Of a stretch of 64,000 nucleotides of DNA, positions 1 to 7,379 are shown in pieces. Positions within the stretch are counted from its first letter, which is position 1; each line of letters begins with the position of its first letter. The position numbers and the translations under genes were made by a program. Location of the stretch: assembly GCA_030156945.1 (NCBI GenBank), contig JASGLT010000001.1:113677-177676 (forward strand), read 5' to 3'. The notes beneath the pieces are model-generated. The model was not told the DNA's origin and did no database searches. It saw only the letters and a list, made by a program, of their open reading frames with translations. The stretch is from Thermococcaceae archaeon. GTDB lineage: Archaea > Methanobacteriota_B > Thermococci > Thermococcales > Thermococcaceae.

Positions 1-886
1 TACCGACGACGACCTTAAGCTGATCGACGAGATAACCGCTCAAGTGGCAGGAATGGATGGTGTCAAGGTAGTTTATTCGCCGACCAGACCCTACGGTGAC
101 CCCATCAGCAATCTAACTCTCTCAGCCATGAAGGCCTTCGGCGGAGACAGGTTCATCTCAAAGGGCGGCAACATGGTCATGATACAGATCGACCCAGTCT
201 ACGCTCCGACCGACGAGAGGGCCAAGGAGCTCGTCAAGAGTCTCAGAAGCTATATGGCAGAGCTTGAGAAGGAAGGCAAAATAAAGGAGGGCCTCATCGG
301 CGGCGGGGCAGCTCTTTCAATGGACCTCACGGACAGAATCAACGACATCTTCTGGCACAGGATAATCCCAGTGGCGCTGGTCCTCATGTTCCTGTCCCTC
401 ATACCGACGCTCAAGGGACTCCCAGCGGTCGTCTCGACGATGATCACCATCTTCATGGGCGTCATGACGAGCATCTGGGTCTCAACGTGGCTCTTCGGCA
501 AGGTCTTCAACCAGGAAGTCATGTGGTTCCTGCCGCTGATGGTCTTCGTCGTTCTCATGGGGGTCGGCATCGACTACAACAGCTTCTACCTCGTGAAGGC
601 CAGGGACGAGTTCGAGCGCAGGAAGCCCGAGGAAGCGCTGATAGTCGCGGCAGGAACGATGGACATGCTCGTTATAGGGCTGGCAGTAGTCCTCGCAAGC
701 ACATATGGAGCTCTGATGCTCAGTTCGACGTGGGGAACGAGGGAGATGGGCTTTGCCCTCTCAGCGGGAATCCTCCTGACGGCAACGATGGCAGTGTACT
801 TCATTGGGCCAGCCTTCATGAGCCTCTTCGGGGAGAAGGCCTGGTGGCCGCTGTTCAAGAACCAGAAGGATGCAAAGAAGGAGTAA
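1..886 (+). CDS. RND/MMPL-family exporter, C-terminal part (5' truncated)
   Basis: The reading frame is open from base 2, so the gene starts upstream of the window; the listed ORF start is only an internal Met. The visible 294 residues hold a periplasm-like segment and then at least five membrane segments. These include 'GVGIDYNSFYLVKARDEFERR', which matches the conserved TM4 region of MMPL/RND proteins with its intramembrane Asp. These proton-driven transporters move lipids, sterol-like molecules or drugs, and archaeal members are mostly uncharacterised. The end is a normal TAA after a basic tail (NQKDAKKE). The substrate cannot be inferred. Confidence 0.85.
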   Translation, partial: TDDDLKLIDEITAQVAGMDGVKVVYSPTRPYGDPISNLTLSAMKAFGGDRFISKGGNMVMIQIDPVYAPTDERAKELVKSLRSYMAELEKEGKIKEGLIGGGAALSMDLTDRINDIFWHRIIPVALVLMFLSLIPTLKGLPAVVSTMITIFMGVMTSIWVSTWLFGKVFNQEVMWFLPLMVFVVLMGVGIDYNSFYLVKARDEFERRKPEEALIVAAGTMDMLVIGLAVVLASTYGALMLSSTWGTREMGFALSAGILLTATMAVYFIGPAFMSLFGEKAWWPLFKNQKDAKKE

Positions 887-922
887 CCTGCTATCCCTAT
901 GAGTATCCCCACTTTTTATGTT

Positions 923-1418
923 TTAAACTCTCCATTTGTATTTTTCCCTTAAGTGCTCCAAGAATTCTGAATCCTTGAGGATGTAAAACCAATGGCGCTT
1001 TAAGCTGAACTTGAGGGTCTTTGGATCCCTCAGCTTTATCAAGTGTTTTGTGTTCATACTAACCAAGTATCGAGCCTTTGAAGAGTAAACCACGTCGAGG
1101 AATTTTAACATCATCCTCATGACCGACCTCTTTAACAAGGTTCGCATCATCCCCAAACTTCACTCTCGGAGATACCTCCTTAGTGCGATTCAGAACGAGG
1201 TTGTAAATAGCCCTCGCCTTCTGGGTTTTCCCAGTTAGTAATCCGATGATCGCCAAGGTCTCTTTCATCTCCTTGAGAGTTTCCTTGGAACCGTAATTCA
1301 CAAGCTTGTCTTCTCTGAGAAGACCGAGAATCTTAACCGCAGGACTCCTCTTAGAGTTCCTGGATTTCAGAGCGCTTATTAGAATAGAAGTGTCCAGTAC
1401 CACCTTTATTTTACCCAT
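923..1418 (-). pseudogene. PIN-domain toxin-like nuclease, frameshifted
   Basis: Two overlapping minus-strand frames make one PIN protein. The first (from 1418) gives 'KVVLDTSILISAL', the first acidic strand of a PIN domain, and runs to 'GHEDDVK'. The second frame then continues 'FLDVVYSSKARYLVSMNTKHL', which is the expected second half ('D..fl..a....a.ylvs.d..hl'). The switch falls at a run of four A near 1104-1107; removing one A restores a protein of about 165 aa. Related PIN proteins cut RNA as VapC-type toxins. The start ATG directly follows the stop of the upstream gene (TGAATG), as in a toxin-antitoxin pair. It could be a true pseudogene, a sequencing error or a programmed shift. Confidence 0.7.
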
Positions 1419-1700
1419 TCAAATCACTCCAAGCTTTTTGAGCTTCCCCTCGATCCTCCTGAACTTCTTAAGCTCTGCACGAGCAATTTCCATTAGCCGG
1501 GGGGTACTTAGTTTAACGGACTTTTTGTCCTCTATGATGACCTTCCAGGCCTCATCATCACTCATGGGATTATCCATGCTTGCCATAACTTCCCTAACCT
1601 GGAAGAACCAAATGACATCTTCAGGTTTCTCTCCAATGGCCCTTGCAACGCCATCCACGATGGATTCAAACACTTTCACATCAGAACTTTTTACGGCCAC
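1419..1700 (-). CDS. small helical protein, putative antitoxin partner of the PIN protein
   Basis: This protein of about 93 aa lies immediately upstream of the PIN gene and shares a stop/start junction with it, which suggests translational coupling. I chose a GTG start at 1700 because GGTGGG lies just before it; the ORF-track start at 1709 has no ribosome site. It is predicted to be all-helical, acidic in the middle and basic at the C-terminus ('RAELKKFRRIEGKLKKLGVI'). No classical AbrB or RHH antitoxin motif is obvious. The antitoxin role is inferred only from position and size. Confidence 0.55.
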   Translation of the reverse strand: MAVKSSDVKVFESIVDGVARAIGEKPEDVIWFFQVREVMASMDNPMSDDEAWKVIIEDKKSVKLSTPRLMEIARAELKKFRRIEGKLKKLGVI

Positions 1701-1860
1701 TCTTCCCACCGTTTTCTACTTCGTCTTTTTGCTCTTAAGATTAACTCTAGCACACGTTGCAACCTCCCAAAATCATTGTTCTTCAGGGTGGAGGCCTTTT
1801 CCCATTTTTGTTCCAAAAGGGTTATATCTTCCGGACACTGCTTTTCTGTGGAGGGTGAGA

Positions 1861-1917
1861 ATGGAACGAAAAAGGCTCAAGATTTACATTCCGGGCACCA
1901 AATTCCCCTCGCAGGAC
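1861..1917 (+). pseudogene. 5' remnant of a second radical-SAM gene
   Basis: After a ribosome site (GGAGGGTGAGA) an ATG encodes 'MERKRLKIYIPGTKFPS'. This is nearly the same as the start of the intact gene at 2351 ('KKLKIYIPGIKFPS'). Similarity stops after about 18 codons at 'CAGGACCGG' and the frame enters hairpin-rich DNA. It looks like the beginning of a tandem paralogue or duplicate whose body was deleted or replaced. The conserved Cys cluster is absent, so no enzyme can be made. Confidence 0.7.
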
Positions 1918-2340
1918 CGGGGGGTTTCACCCCCCACGTCCTTGCTAACCCCCTCCCCCCAAGGAAACTTTTCTAGCGAAAAGTTTCATCAAAGTTCCTA
2001 CGTGCTTATTAGGAATTCCCGTTCCAAATGGGCTTTAGAGTCCAAGTTGCTTTTCCAGGGGGAGTTTACTTTTAATAGCGCCCAATGGGCGCAAACGAGA
2101 AAAAACTCAAAGGGAACTGGTAAAATTCTCACCAAAGCCCATCCTATAAAATCCAAATTTGAAAAGCACGTAGAAACTCATGTCCACGATTTTGCACATC
2201 TAAACACTTTTGATCAACCTTTGCTTCAGCAAAGGTTGTTAGGGGGCTTCGCCCCACATAAACCGGGAAACTGCGTTTCCCAGACCCTTCCTTCTTTTTT
2301 GAACGCCGGAGGGGGCTCCGCCCCCTGCAAACCCTTCTGA
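1918..2340. repeat. hairpin-rich non-coding patch
   Basis: This stretch contains a series of short perfect inverted repeats with tiny loops: 'ggggggtttcacccccc', 'aaacttttctagcgaaaagttt', 'gcgcccaatgggcgc', 'aacctttgcttcagcaaaggtt', 'ggggcttcgcccc', 'gggaaactgcgtttccc' and 'gggggctccgccccc'. The 344-aa ORF drawn across it is compositionally odd and has no family resemblance. Similar hairpins occur near 31.15 and 33.2 kb. It replaces the body of the truncated radical-SAM copy. Confidence 0.6.
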
Positions 2341-2350
2341 GGTGAGCTAA

Positions 2351-3190
2351 ATGGTAGAGACAAGAAAAAAGCTCAAAATCTACATCCCCGGTATCAAGTT
2401 CCCTTCAATCTCGCTCACGGGCAACGCCTGTGCTCTGAACTGTGCCCACTGCGGGAGGCACTACCTCCAGGGAATGAGGAAGCCGGAGCGCGGGGAGCTT
2501 TTGAACTACTGTCTCAAGCTCGCCGAAGAGGGTTACAGCGGTTGCCTCCTCAGCGGCGGCATGGATGGCCGTCTAAAGGTTCCGCTCGACTTCTACGCCG
2601 ACGAGATAAGGGAGATTAAGAGGAGGACTAACCTCAAGCTCAACGCCCACGTGGGTTTTATTGATGAGAGCGACCTGGAGTGGGTGAAGTACGTTGACGC
2701 GGTCTCCCTTGACTTCGTGGGCGATGATGACGTTATAAGGCGCGTTTACAAGATAGACAAGACCCTGGAGGACTATCTGAGAGTCCTGGACCTACTCACC
2801 GAAACCGGCTTGAGGGTTGCTCCCCACATAACAATCGGCCTCGATTTCGGAAAGATCTGGTGGGAGTATAAAGCCATAGACCTGCTGGTGGAATACCCTA
2901 TAGACGTAATCGTTCTCGACGTCCTGATCCCGACGAAGGGGACTGAGATGGAGAACGTACCAAAGCCGAGCGTTGAAGAGAGCCTTGAAGTAGTTAAGTA
3001 TGCGCGCGAGAAGTTTGACGGCGAGCTGAGCGTAGGCTGTATGAGACCCCTTGGGAAGTGGAGGCTGGAGTTCGACAGGGGTGCGGTTTTGGCAGGCGTT
3101 GATAGGCTTACAAACCCCCCAAGGAAAATCATCGAATGGGCAAAAAGAGTAAGGGACGTTGAAATAATCTACGAGTGCTGCGTTATGTAG
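2351..3190 (+). CDS. radical SAM protein, biotin-synthase-like (COG1856 type)
   Basis: The 279-aa protein carries a CX3CX2C iron-sulfur/SAM motif ('CALNCAHC') near residue 27, followed by 'LLSGGMDG', the GGE-like SAM-binding loop, on a partial TIM barrel. The C-terminus ends with a Cys pair ('YECCVM'), which might bind another cofactor. The family is described as an uncharacterised homologue of biotin synthase. Archaeal lipoate synthase LipS1/LipS2 are radical-SAM proteins of similar kind, so sulfur insertion is possible but not shown here. The start has GAGGTGAG upstream. A truncated copy of its 5' end lies about 490 bp upstream. Confidence 0.8.
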   Translation: MVETRKKLKIYIPGIKFPSISLTGNACALNCAHCGRHYLQGMRKPERGELLNYCLKLAEEGYSGCLLSGGMDGRLKVPLDFYADEIREIKRRTNLKLNAHVGFIDESDLEWVKYVDAVSLDFVGDDDVIRRVYKIDKTLEDYLRVLDLLTETGLRVAPHITIGLDFGKIWWEYKAIDLLVEYPIDVIVLDVLIPTKGTEMENVPKPSVEESLEVVKYAREKFDGELSVGCMRPLGKWRLEFDRGAVLAGVDRLTNPPRKIIEWAKRVRDVEIIYECCVM

Positions 3191-3252
3191 GGCTCACCTA
3201 ACCTCGCATCATCACAAATCAGGAAGGAGAACGCCGATCATCGCCCCGCCCA
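3191..3252 (-). ncRNA. candidate C/D box guide sRNA
   Basis: The gap between two convergent genes, read on the minus strand, shows GATGATCGG (C-like), a guide-size spacer, CTGA (D'), about 4 nt, GTGATGA (perfect C'), about 12 nt, and GTGA (D-like), inside a short GGGC/GCCC stem. D' and C' are canonical. The C and D boxes each differ at the position where C-box G5 normally pairs with D-box C1; here the pair would be C-G, so the kink-turn pairing is kept. Spacing fits archaeal 2'-O-methylation guides. Targets were not determined. Confidence 0.4.
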
Positions 3253-3702
3253 TTAAAGCTCCTCTTTAACGGTCACGAAGGATACCATGGTAACCGTCTG
3301 TCCGATGCCCTTTATCTCCCTGAGTTTATCAACGACTATCCTGCCGACCTCTTCCGCATTGGGGGCGCGCACTTTTATCAGGATGTCCCACTCACCGGAG
3401 ATTATATGGACTTCATAAACTCCATCAAGTGAGGCAACCCTTCTAGCCACCTCTTTCTGGCTCATCCCAGAATCTGGCTCGTAGCGGGCGAGTATGAATG
3501 CCGTTGTCCCAAGATCAAGCTTCTTGTAGTTCGGTTTTACCGTGAATTTCTCTATAATACCCTCTTCAACAAGCTTCTTTATCCTGTAGTGAACAGTGGT
3601 ACGGGGTATGCCCAGCTTCTTGCTGAGGGATGCTATGTTCTCCCTCGCGTTCTCCTTAAGTTCCTTCAACAGCGCCGCATCTATCGCATCCAATCCCGGC
3701 AT
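3253..3702 (-). CDS. Lrp/AsnC family transcription regulator
   Basis: The 149-aa protein has the standard Lrp layout. An N-terminal winged helix-turn-helix (residues ~5-55, 'LSKKLGIPRTTVHYRIKKLVEEGII') is followed by an alpha/beta RAM effector domain ending 'TVTMVSFVTVKEEL'. I moved the start to the ATG at 3702 because AGGGGATCACC lies just upstream; the longer ORF adds 12 unlikely residues. Such regulators act as dimers or octamers that sense amino acids. No target is evident. The gene is convergent with the radical-SAM gene and lies downstream of the ITPase gene on the same strand. Confidence 0.88.
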   Translation of the reverse strand: MPGLDAIDAALLKELKENARENIASLSKKLGIPRTTVHYRIKKLVEEGIIEKFTVKPNYKKLDLGTTAFILARYEPDSGMSQKEVARRVASLDGVYEVHIISGEWDILIKVRAPNAEEVGRIVVDKLREIKGIGQTVTMVSFVTVKEEL

Positions 3703-3754
3703 GGTGATCCCCTTTGTCATTAATTCAAGATAAACCATATCGTTTGAAACTATT

Positions 3755-4312
3755 TCAGTATTTAAGGTTTTCTTTCAACCAATTTGAAAACGCTCTAAGT
3801 GCGTTTCCCCTATGAGATATTTCGTTCTTTTCCTCTGTTGTCATTTCGGCAAAGGTCTTATCGAAACCATCGGGTACGAATATCGGGTCAAAGCCAAAGC
3901 CACCCGTTCCCCTCGGCTCATTCGTTATTCTCCCGTGAACCTCACCGGTGAACAGGTGAAGCTTTCCGTCCCAGTAAGCAACCACACTCTTGAAGAAGGC
4001 CCTCCTGTTGGACTCCCCCGCCAGGAGCTTCAGAATGCCCCAGTAACCAATAGTCCTGTACACGTAGGCCGAATAGACCCCTGGAAAGCCGCCTAAGGCT
4101 TCCACGAAAAGGCCAGAGTCATCAAGGAAGAAGGGACCCTCAACTCTCTCAGAGAGCCATTCAACAGCGTATTTTGCAACTTCTTCAAGGGTATCGGCCT
4201 GAATCTCGGGATAACTCATCTTAAGCTGGTAGACCCTAACCCCAAAGCCCTCAAAGTACCTCCTCGCCTCCTCGACTTTTCCAGGGTTAGAAGTTACAAA
4301 GGCAAGCTCCAT
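3755..4312 (-). CDS. XTP/dITP pyrophosphatase (RdgB/HAM1 family)
   Basis: This 185-aa protein matches the family in length and motifs: N-terminal '[12 protein letters not shown]' (substrate-binding SNxxK) and '[21 protein letters not shown]' (catalytic acidic loop). Near the C-terminus are 'GFGFDPIF' and '[10 protein letters not shown]', the base-recognition elements. It hydrolyses non-canonical purine nucleotides such as ITP and XTP to monophosphates and so keeps deaminated bases out of DNA and RNA, which matters at high temperature. The start ATG follows GGTGGTCTC. Confidence 0.95.
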   Translation of the reverse strand: MELAFVTSNPGKVEEARRYFEGFGVRVYQLKMSYPEIQADTLEEVAKYAVEWLSERVEGPFFLDDSGLFVEALGGFPGVYSAYVYRTIGYWGILKLLAGESNRRAFFKSVVAYWDGKLHLFTGEVHGRITNEPRGTGGFGFDPIFVPDGFDKTFAEMTTEEKNEISHRGNALRAFSNWLKENLKY

Positions 4313-4354
4313 GAGACCACCTTAGAAAAATGTAATGAGTGTCTAAAAAGTTTG

Positions 4355-4843
4355 TCACTCTATCCTGTAGCCTATCCTTTCAACGAGCTCCCTGCGCTCT
4401 TTCCTCTGCTCCTCTGTCTCAATCTTGTTCGCGGCCTTGCCGTCAACAACCCCCAGAACGCTCCTCCCGAGGTCCGTCTCTGCCACTATGACCTGGAAGG
4501 GGTTCTCGCTGGCACCGTAGACCATGGCAACTGCTGGATGGTTCTTTACCGTGTTCAAGACGTTTATTGGGAAGGCGTTCTTCATGAGGATTACAAAAAC
4601 ATGGCCGGCCCCTATTTTGACGGCGTTCTTCGCGGCAAGCTCTTCAAGCTCTTTGTCGTTTCCAGTGTAACGTGTGAGCTGTGGTTTCGCCTCATTCATG
4701 GCAATGCCAAATTTTATTCCCGGCACGGCCGTTAAGAGGGCTCTGGCAAGGTCGTCTACCGTGAATATCGAGAAGTTGCCCTGACCGATTATGACTTCAA
4801 CGCCCTCCGGTTTTTCGATCTCAACTACCTCTATCTTAACCAT
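4355..4843 (-). CDS. adenosine-specific kinase family protein (COG1839)
   Basis: The 162-aa protein is typical of the small archaeal/bacterial COG1839 family, with 'IIGQGNFSIFTVDDLARAL', 'KFGIAMNEAKPQLTRYTGND' and 'GAGHVFVILM'. Members are annotated as adenosine-specific kinases, although the biochemical role is weakly established. The ATG at 4843 follows GGTGGTGGGTG. The gene is transcribed away from the HTH gene at 4906; the shared gap contains TTTATAA/TAAATATAA elements that could serve as divergent TATA boxes. Confidence 0.85.
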   Translation of the reverse strand: MVKIEVVEIEKPEGVEVIIGQGNFSIFTVDDLARALLTAVPGIKFGIAMNEAKPQLTRYTGNDKELEELAAKNAVKIGAGHVFVILMKNAFPINVLNTVKNHPAVAMVYGASENPFQVIVAETDLGRSVLGVVDGKAANKIETEEQRKERRELVERIGYRIE

Positions 4844-4846
4844 CAC

Positions 4847-4905
4847 CCACCACCGGTAAGGTTTATAATCGGTCTAAATATAATCTTTTCGCGGGCTGGT
4901 GAGTG
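4847..4905. promoter_or_regulatory. divergent promoter region
   Basis: Fifty-nine bases separate the divergent kinase and HTH genes. They contain 'gtttataatcggtctaaatataatc', an AT-rich double TATA-like stretch readable in both directions, and GGTGAG just before the rightward start. The right gene may regulate this region, which is common for Lrp-type proteins, but no clear palindrome was seen. Confidence 0.45.
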
Positions 4906-5832
4906 ATGAGCAGGTTTTCAATGGAAGAGCTGGAATTTCTTACGAATATCCTGCAAAAGCATCCCCTCGACAGCCTCAGAAAAATCTCAAAGGAGGAGAG
5001 GGTGGATTATTACAAGCTCAAACGGCTTTACGACAAGTACTACGGGAAACACGTCACAGTAAGCGCAATCTACAACCCAAGGAAACTCGGGCTAAAGAGC
5101 TATGTAACATTTCTAAGCGTCCCCTCCGATTCGATTCTTGAAGTGGCTAAAAAAATGTCTTCAAACCCCTACGTATCATACCTCAATCCTGCATTTGGGT
5201 TCAAAAACGGTCTCACAGCTTTCATGGCAGTTCCCAAGGATCAAGTCAACCTTATCGATGAGTTCCTTTCAAGGTACTCTGACGATTACGAGTGGTATGA
5301 AATGCAACCGTATTCTTACTCCATAGACGACTCTGAGGATGGAGGCTGGAAATTCAGCTACGACTACGCCATCCTGATGGATATTCTAAAGGAGGACGCC
5401 CGAACTCCCATATCCGAGATAGCAAACAAACTCGGAAAGACGGGACCCACCGTCAGGTACATGATAGAGAGGCTAAAAAAAGAAGGCGTAATCCTCGCGT
5501 TCGAGGCCGTAGTGGATATGACAACCCACGACAGGGGAGTAATCGGGATAACCCGCGAGCTGAAAGAGGAAGTTATCCAAAAGTTCCAAGATTACGAGAT
5601 GTTGATAGCAGTGCTGCCCGGCCATGGCTACATGATCGAGTGGTACTTCTCATCAAGTGAAGATTTGGGGCTGAAAGTGATGGAATTCAGCCGATACGTG
5701 GATAAGCTCCTGATTGAATACTTCGATGAAACCTTCAAGAAGATGAACGACGAGAGAATGAAAAGAAGGTTCAGGATGATAGTAAAAAAGGACGGGAGTG
5801 GCTACAGGTCCCTTCTGGATTTCATGGGCTAA
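4906..5832 (+). CDS. two-module Lrp/AsnC-like winged-helix regulator
   Basis: The 308-aa protein repeats an Lrp-like plan. A first helical DNA-binding-like segment (residues ~5-45, 'SLRKISKEERVDYYKLKRL') is followed by a RAM-like alpha/beta module. A second, clearer winged HTH lies at ~150-195 ('DARTPISEIANKLGKTGPTVRYMIERLKKEGVI'), with another alpha/beta module after it. I preferred the ATG at 4906 to the GTG at 4903 because of GGTGAG spacing. The last codons overlap the convergent SPASM gene by 4 bp. Control of the neighbouring SPASM gene or the shared promoter motif is possible but unproven. Confidence 0.75.
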   Translation: MSRFSMEELEFLTNILQKHPLDSLRKISKEERVDYYKLKRLYDKYYGKHVTVSAIYNPRKLGLKSYVTFLSVPSDSILEVAKKMSSNPYVSYLNPAFGFKNGLTAFMAVPKDQVNLIDEFLSRYSDDYEWYEMQPYSYSIDDSEDGGWKFSYDYAILMDILKEDARTPISEIANKLGKTGPTVRYMIERLKKEGVILAFEAVVDMTTHDRGVIGITRELKEEVIQKFQDYEMLIAVLPGHGYMIEWYFSSSEDLGLKVMEFSRYVDKLLIEYFDETFKKMNDERMKRRFRMIVKKDGSGYRSLLDFMG

Positions 5833-6761
5833 AAAACTATTGGGCAGTACTCAACTCCCCCCAGGTCTCCCGTGGCCTGGAACTCGAGTGCCCTGCAGTC
5901 GTGGCATATGTATTTGAAGGGGCATTTAGAGCAGGTTCCTATTCTGTCCTTTGTCAGCGTCCAGAAATCGTTGACCGCCTTTCTCCTGAGAATGTCCCTC
6001 AGCTTTCCGGTTTTTAAATCCCCAAGCACGAACCCCCGCAGGAGGGGACAGGGGAGTACGTAACCATCGGCAGTTACCGCCAGAGTGTCGGCGAGGCACG
6101 GGCTGTATTTTTCCAGGTTTGGGCTGAAGACCCTCCTGAGCTCAACGACATTGAAGTCGAGCTTTCTGTAGGAGCCGGGGAAGAGCACGTCCACGTATAC
6201 TTCTCCCTCAAAACCTATATTCATGCCCAAAAGTTCGTCAAGGTCCTTCCCCCTAACCGTCACCAACGCGCCGTGAAGCCAGTCAAAAACCTCAAGCTCC
6301 TTGATGTTGTCCCGATAGTAATCCACCTCGGCCACGAACTTAACACCTTCTACGGGAGAAGCCTTTTTCACATCCTCGAGAAGTGCCACTGCGTAAACTT
6401 CGGGAATTCCCAGCTCCACGGCGTAGGAAGACACCATGAGGAGCTGTTCAAGAGTGTCGTAATTGGTGAGCCAGAGCTCCTTTCCCCCCATTTTAGCGAA
6501 CTCCCTTAAAATCTCCTGGATTTCCTCAACGCTCATTGGCTCACGGCGCAGGATGAATCTGTTGTTGCCGATGCATCCTATAGAACGAGGTATACCCTCG
6601 GTTTCCGAAAATCTCCCCTTTCCCTCACCCAGCTGCACTATAAGCCTCTCAAGCTTCCCTTTTTTGGGTTTGACTGTCCACGGAGGTTTTGCCACCGATA
6701 CAACCCTCAGCTTAGAGTTGCCTCTCAAACTAATTACGGCACTTTCAACTGCCTCTTCCAT
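5829..6761 (-). CDS. SPASM-domain protein, degenerate radical-SAM-like
   Basis: The 310-aa protein has a C-terminal SPASM-type Cys array: 'YSPCLADTLAVTADGYVLPC' and 'GTCSKCPFKYICHDCRALEF', then a final Cys in 'VEYCPIVF'. SPASM domains bind auxiliary Fe-S clusters in peptide-modifying and other radical-SAM enzymes. The N-terminal CX3CX2C motif is missing; only 'GCIGNNRF' is present. It may be a catalytically dead or repurposed relative, or it may need a partner. The start follows GGGGGAGGCAGC. A 17-bp motif about 56 bp upstream of the start is identical to one upstream of the large surface-protein gene at 20365. Confidence 0.7.
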   Translation of the reverse strand: MEEAVESAVISLRGNSKLRVVSVAKPPWTVKPKKGKLERLIVQLGEGKGRFSETEGIPRSIGCIGNNRFILRREPMSVEEIQEILREFAKMGGKELWLTNYDTLEQLLMVSSYAVELGIPEVYAVALLEDVKKASPVEGVKFVAEVDYYRDNIKELEVFDWLHGALVTVRGKDLDELLGMNIGFEGEVYVDVLFPGSYRKLDFNVVELRRVFSPNLEKYSPCLADTLAVTADGYVLPCPLLRGFVLGDLKTGKLRDILRRKAVNDFWTLTKDRIGTCSKCPFKYICHDCRALEFQATGDLGGVEYCPIVF

Positions 6762-6789
6762 GCTGCCTCCCCCAGGAGGGGATGGAAGG

Positions 6790-6837
6790 GAACCTATAAA
6801 TACTTTTTCTATTCATATTTTGCATACTATCAAAAAT
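6790..6837 (-). promoter_or_regulatory. promoter of the SPASM gene with shared upstream motif
   Basis: On the minus strand 'ttgatagtatgcaaaat' (6833-6817) lies upstream of a TATA-like 'tatttatagg' and the gene start at 6761. The same 17 bases occur at 20435-20419 upstream of the surface-protein gene. The placement just upstream of BRE/TATA would suit an activator site. Confidence 0.5.
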
Positions 6838-6861
6838 AGTTAGCAAAAAATGAAGAACCCC

Positions 6862-7287
6862 TTAACCCCTGACAACCCTATCCCCCTCGATCCAGAACTC
6901 CCCTTCCTCCGTCACCTCTTTCTTCCAAACGGGGACGCGCCTTTTTACCTCATCAACTATCCACGAACAGGCCTCAAAAGCCTCCTTTCTGTGGGCAGAA
7001 CTTACTACGACCAAAATAGTGTCCTCTCCAACCGGTAAATCTCCATATCGGTGCCATATTACGGCGTCAAATATGGGGAACTTCCTCAGAGCCTCTTCCC
7101 TGATTTTTGCCATCTCAGAAACAGCCATCTCCCCATAGACCTCGTAGATGAGCCTTTCAACTTTCCTGCCCCGGTTGTGCGCCCTGACCTTACCCAGAAA
7201 GACAACGTAAGCTCCAGACTCGGGATTACTAATGAGCTCAATTGCCCTATTAACGTCAAACGACTCCTGGGTCACCATGACCTTCAT
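6862..7287 (-). CDS. moaE: molybdopterin (tungstopterin) synthase catalytic subunit MoaE
   Basis: The 141-aa protein carries MoaE hallmarks: 'GAYVVFLGKVRAHNRGRKVERLIYE', 'AVIWHRYGDLPVGEDTILVVVSSAHRKEAFEAC' and the basic 'RVPVWKKEV' with the catalytic lysines. With MoaD it inserts two sulfurs into precursor Z to make molybdopterin, used for tungsten enzymes in Thermococcales. The ATG at 7287 follows GGTGAGG; the ORF-track extension upstream is not supported. MoaD and MoeB lie 1 kb away on the same strand, separated by an opposite-strand lipoprotein gene. Confidence 0.93.
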   Translation of the reverse strand: MKVMVTQESFDVNRAIELISNPESGAYVVFLGKVRAHNRGRKVERLIYEVYGEMAVSEMAKIREEALRKFPIFDAVIWHRYGDLPVGEDTILVVVSSAHRKEAFEACSWIVDEVKRRVPVWKKEVTEEGEFWIEGDRVVRG

Positions 7288-7379
7288 AACCCTCACCAAA
7301 AAGCCCTGAGATTCAGACCTATTAAAACCTGCCGCCCAAAACTTCAAAAGGTCTCGGACTATCAGAGGATGGTGGTAGG

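Noticed and set aside
487-978. 163-aa plus-strand ORF overlapping the exporter
   Set aside because: It is a frame shadow of the MMPL gene with Arg/Gly-rich, non-protein-like composition.
1306-2340. 344-aa plus-strand ORF
   Set aside because: It runs antisense to the PIN/antitoxin pair and then through hairpin DNA. Composition and lack of a ribosome site mark it as a shadow.
1918-2340. CRISPR array
   Set aside because: The repeats are different hairpins, not one repeated unit with regular spacers. No array or cas gene was seen anywhere in the window.
4903-6761. Siroheme decarboxylase-like pair (AsnC-type protein plus SPASM/radical-SAM protein)
   Set aside because: The regulator keeps a clear HTH, the SPASM protein lacks the radical-SAM motif, the genes are convergent, and haem synthesis genes are absent nearby.
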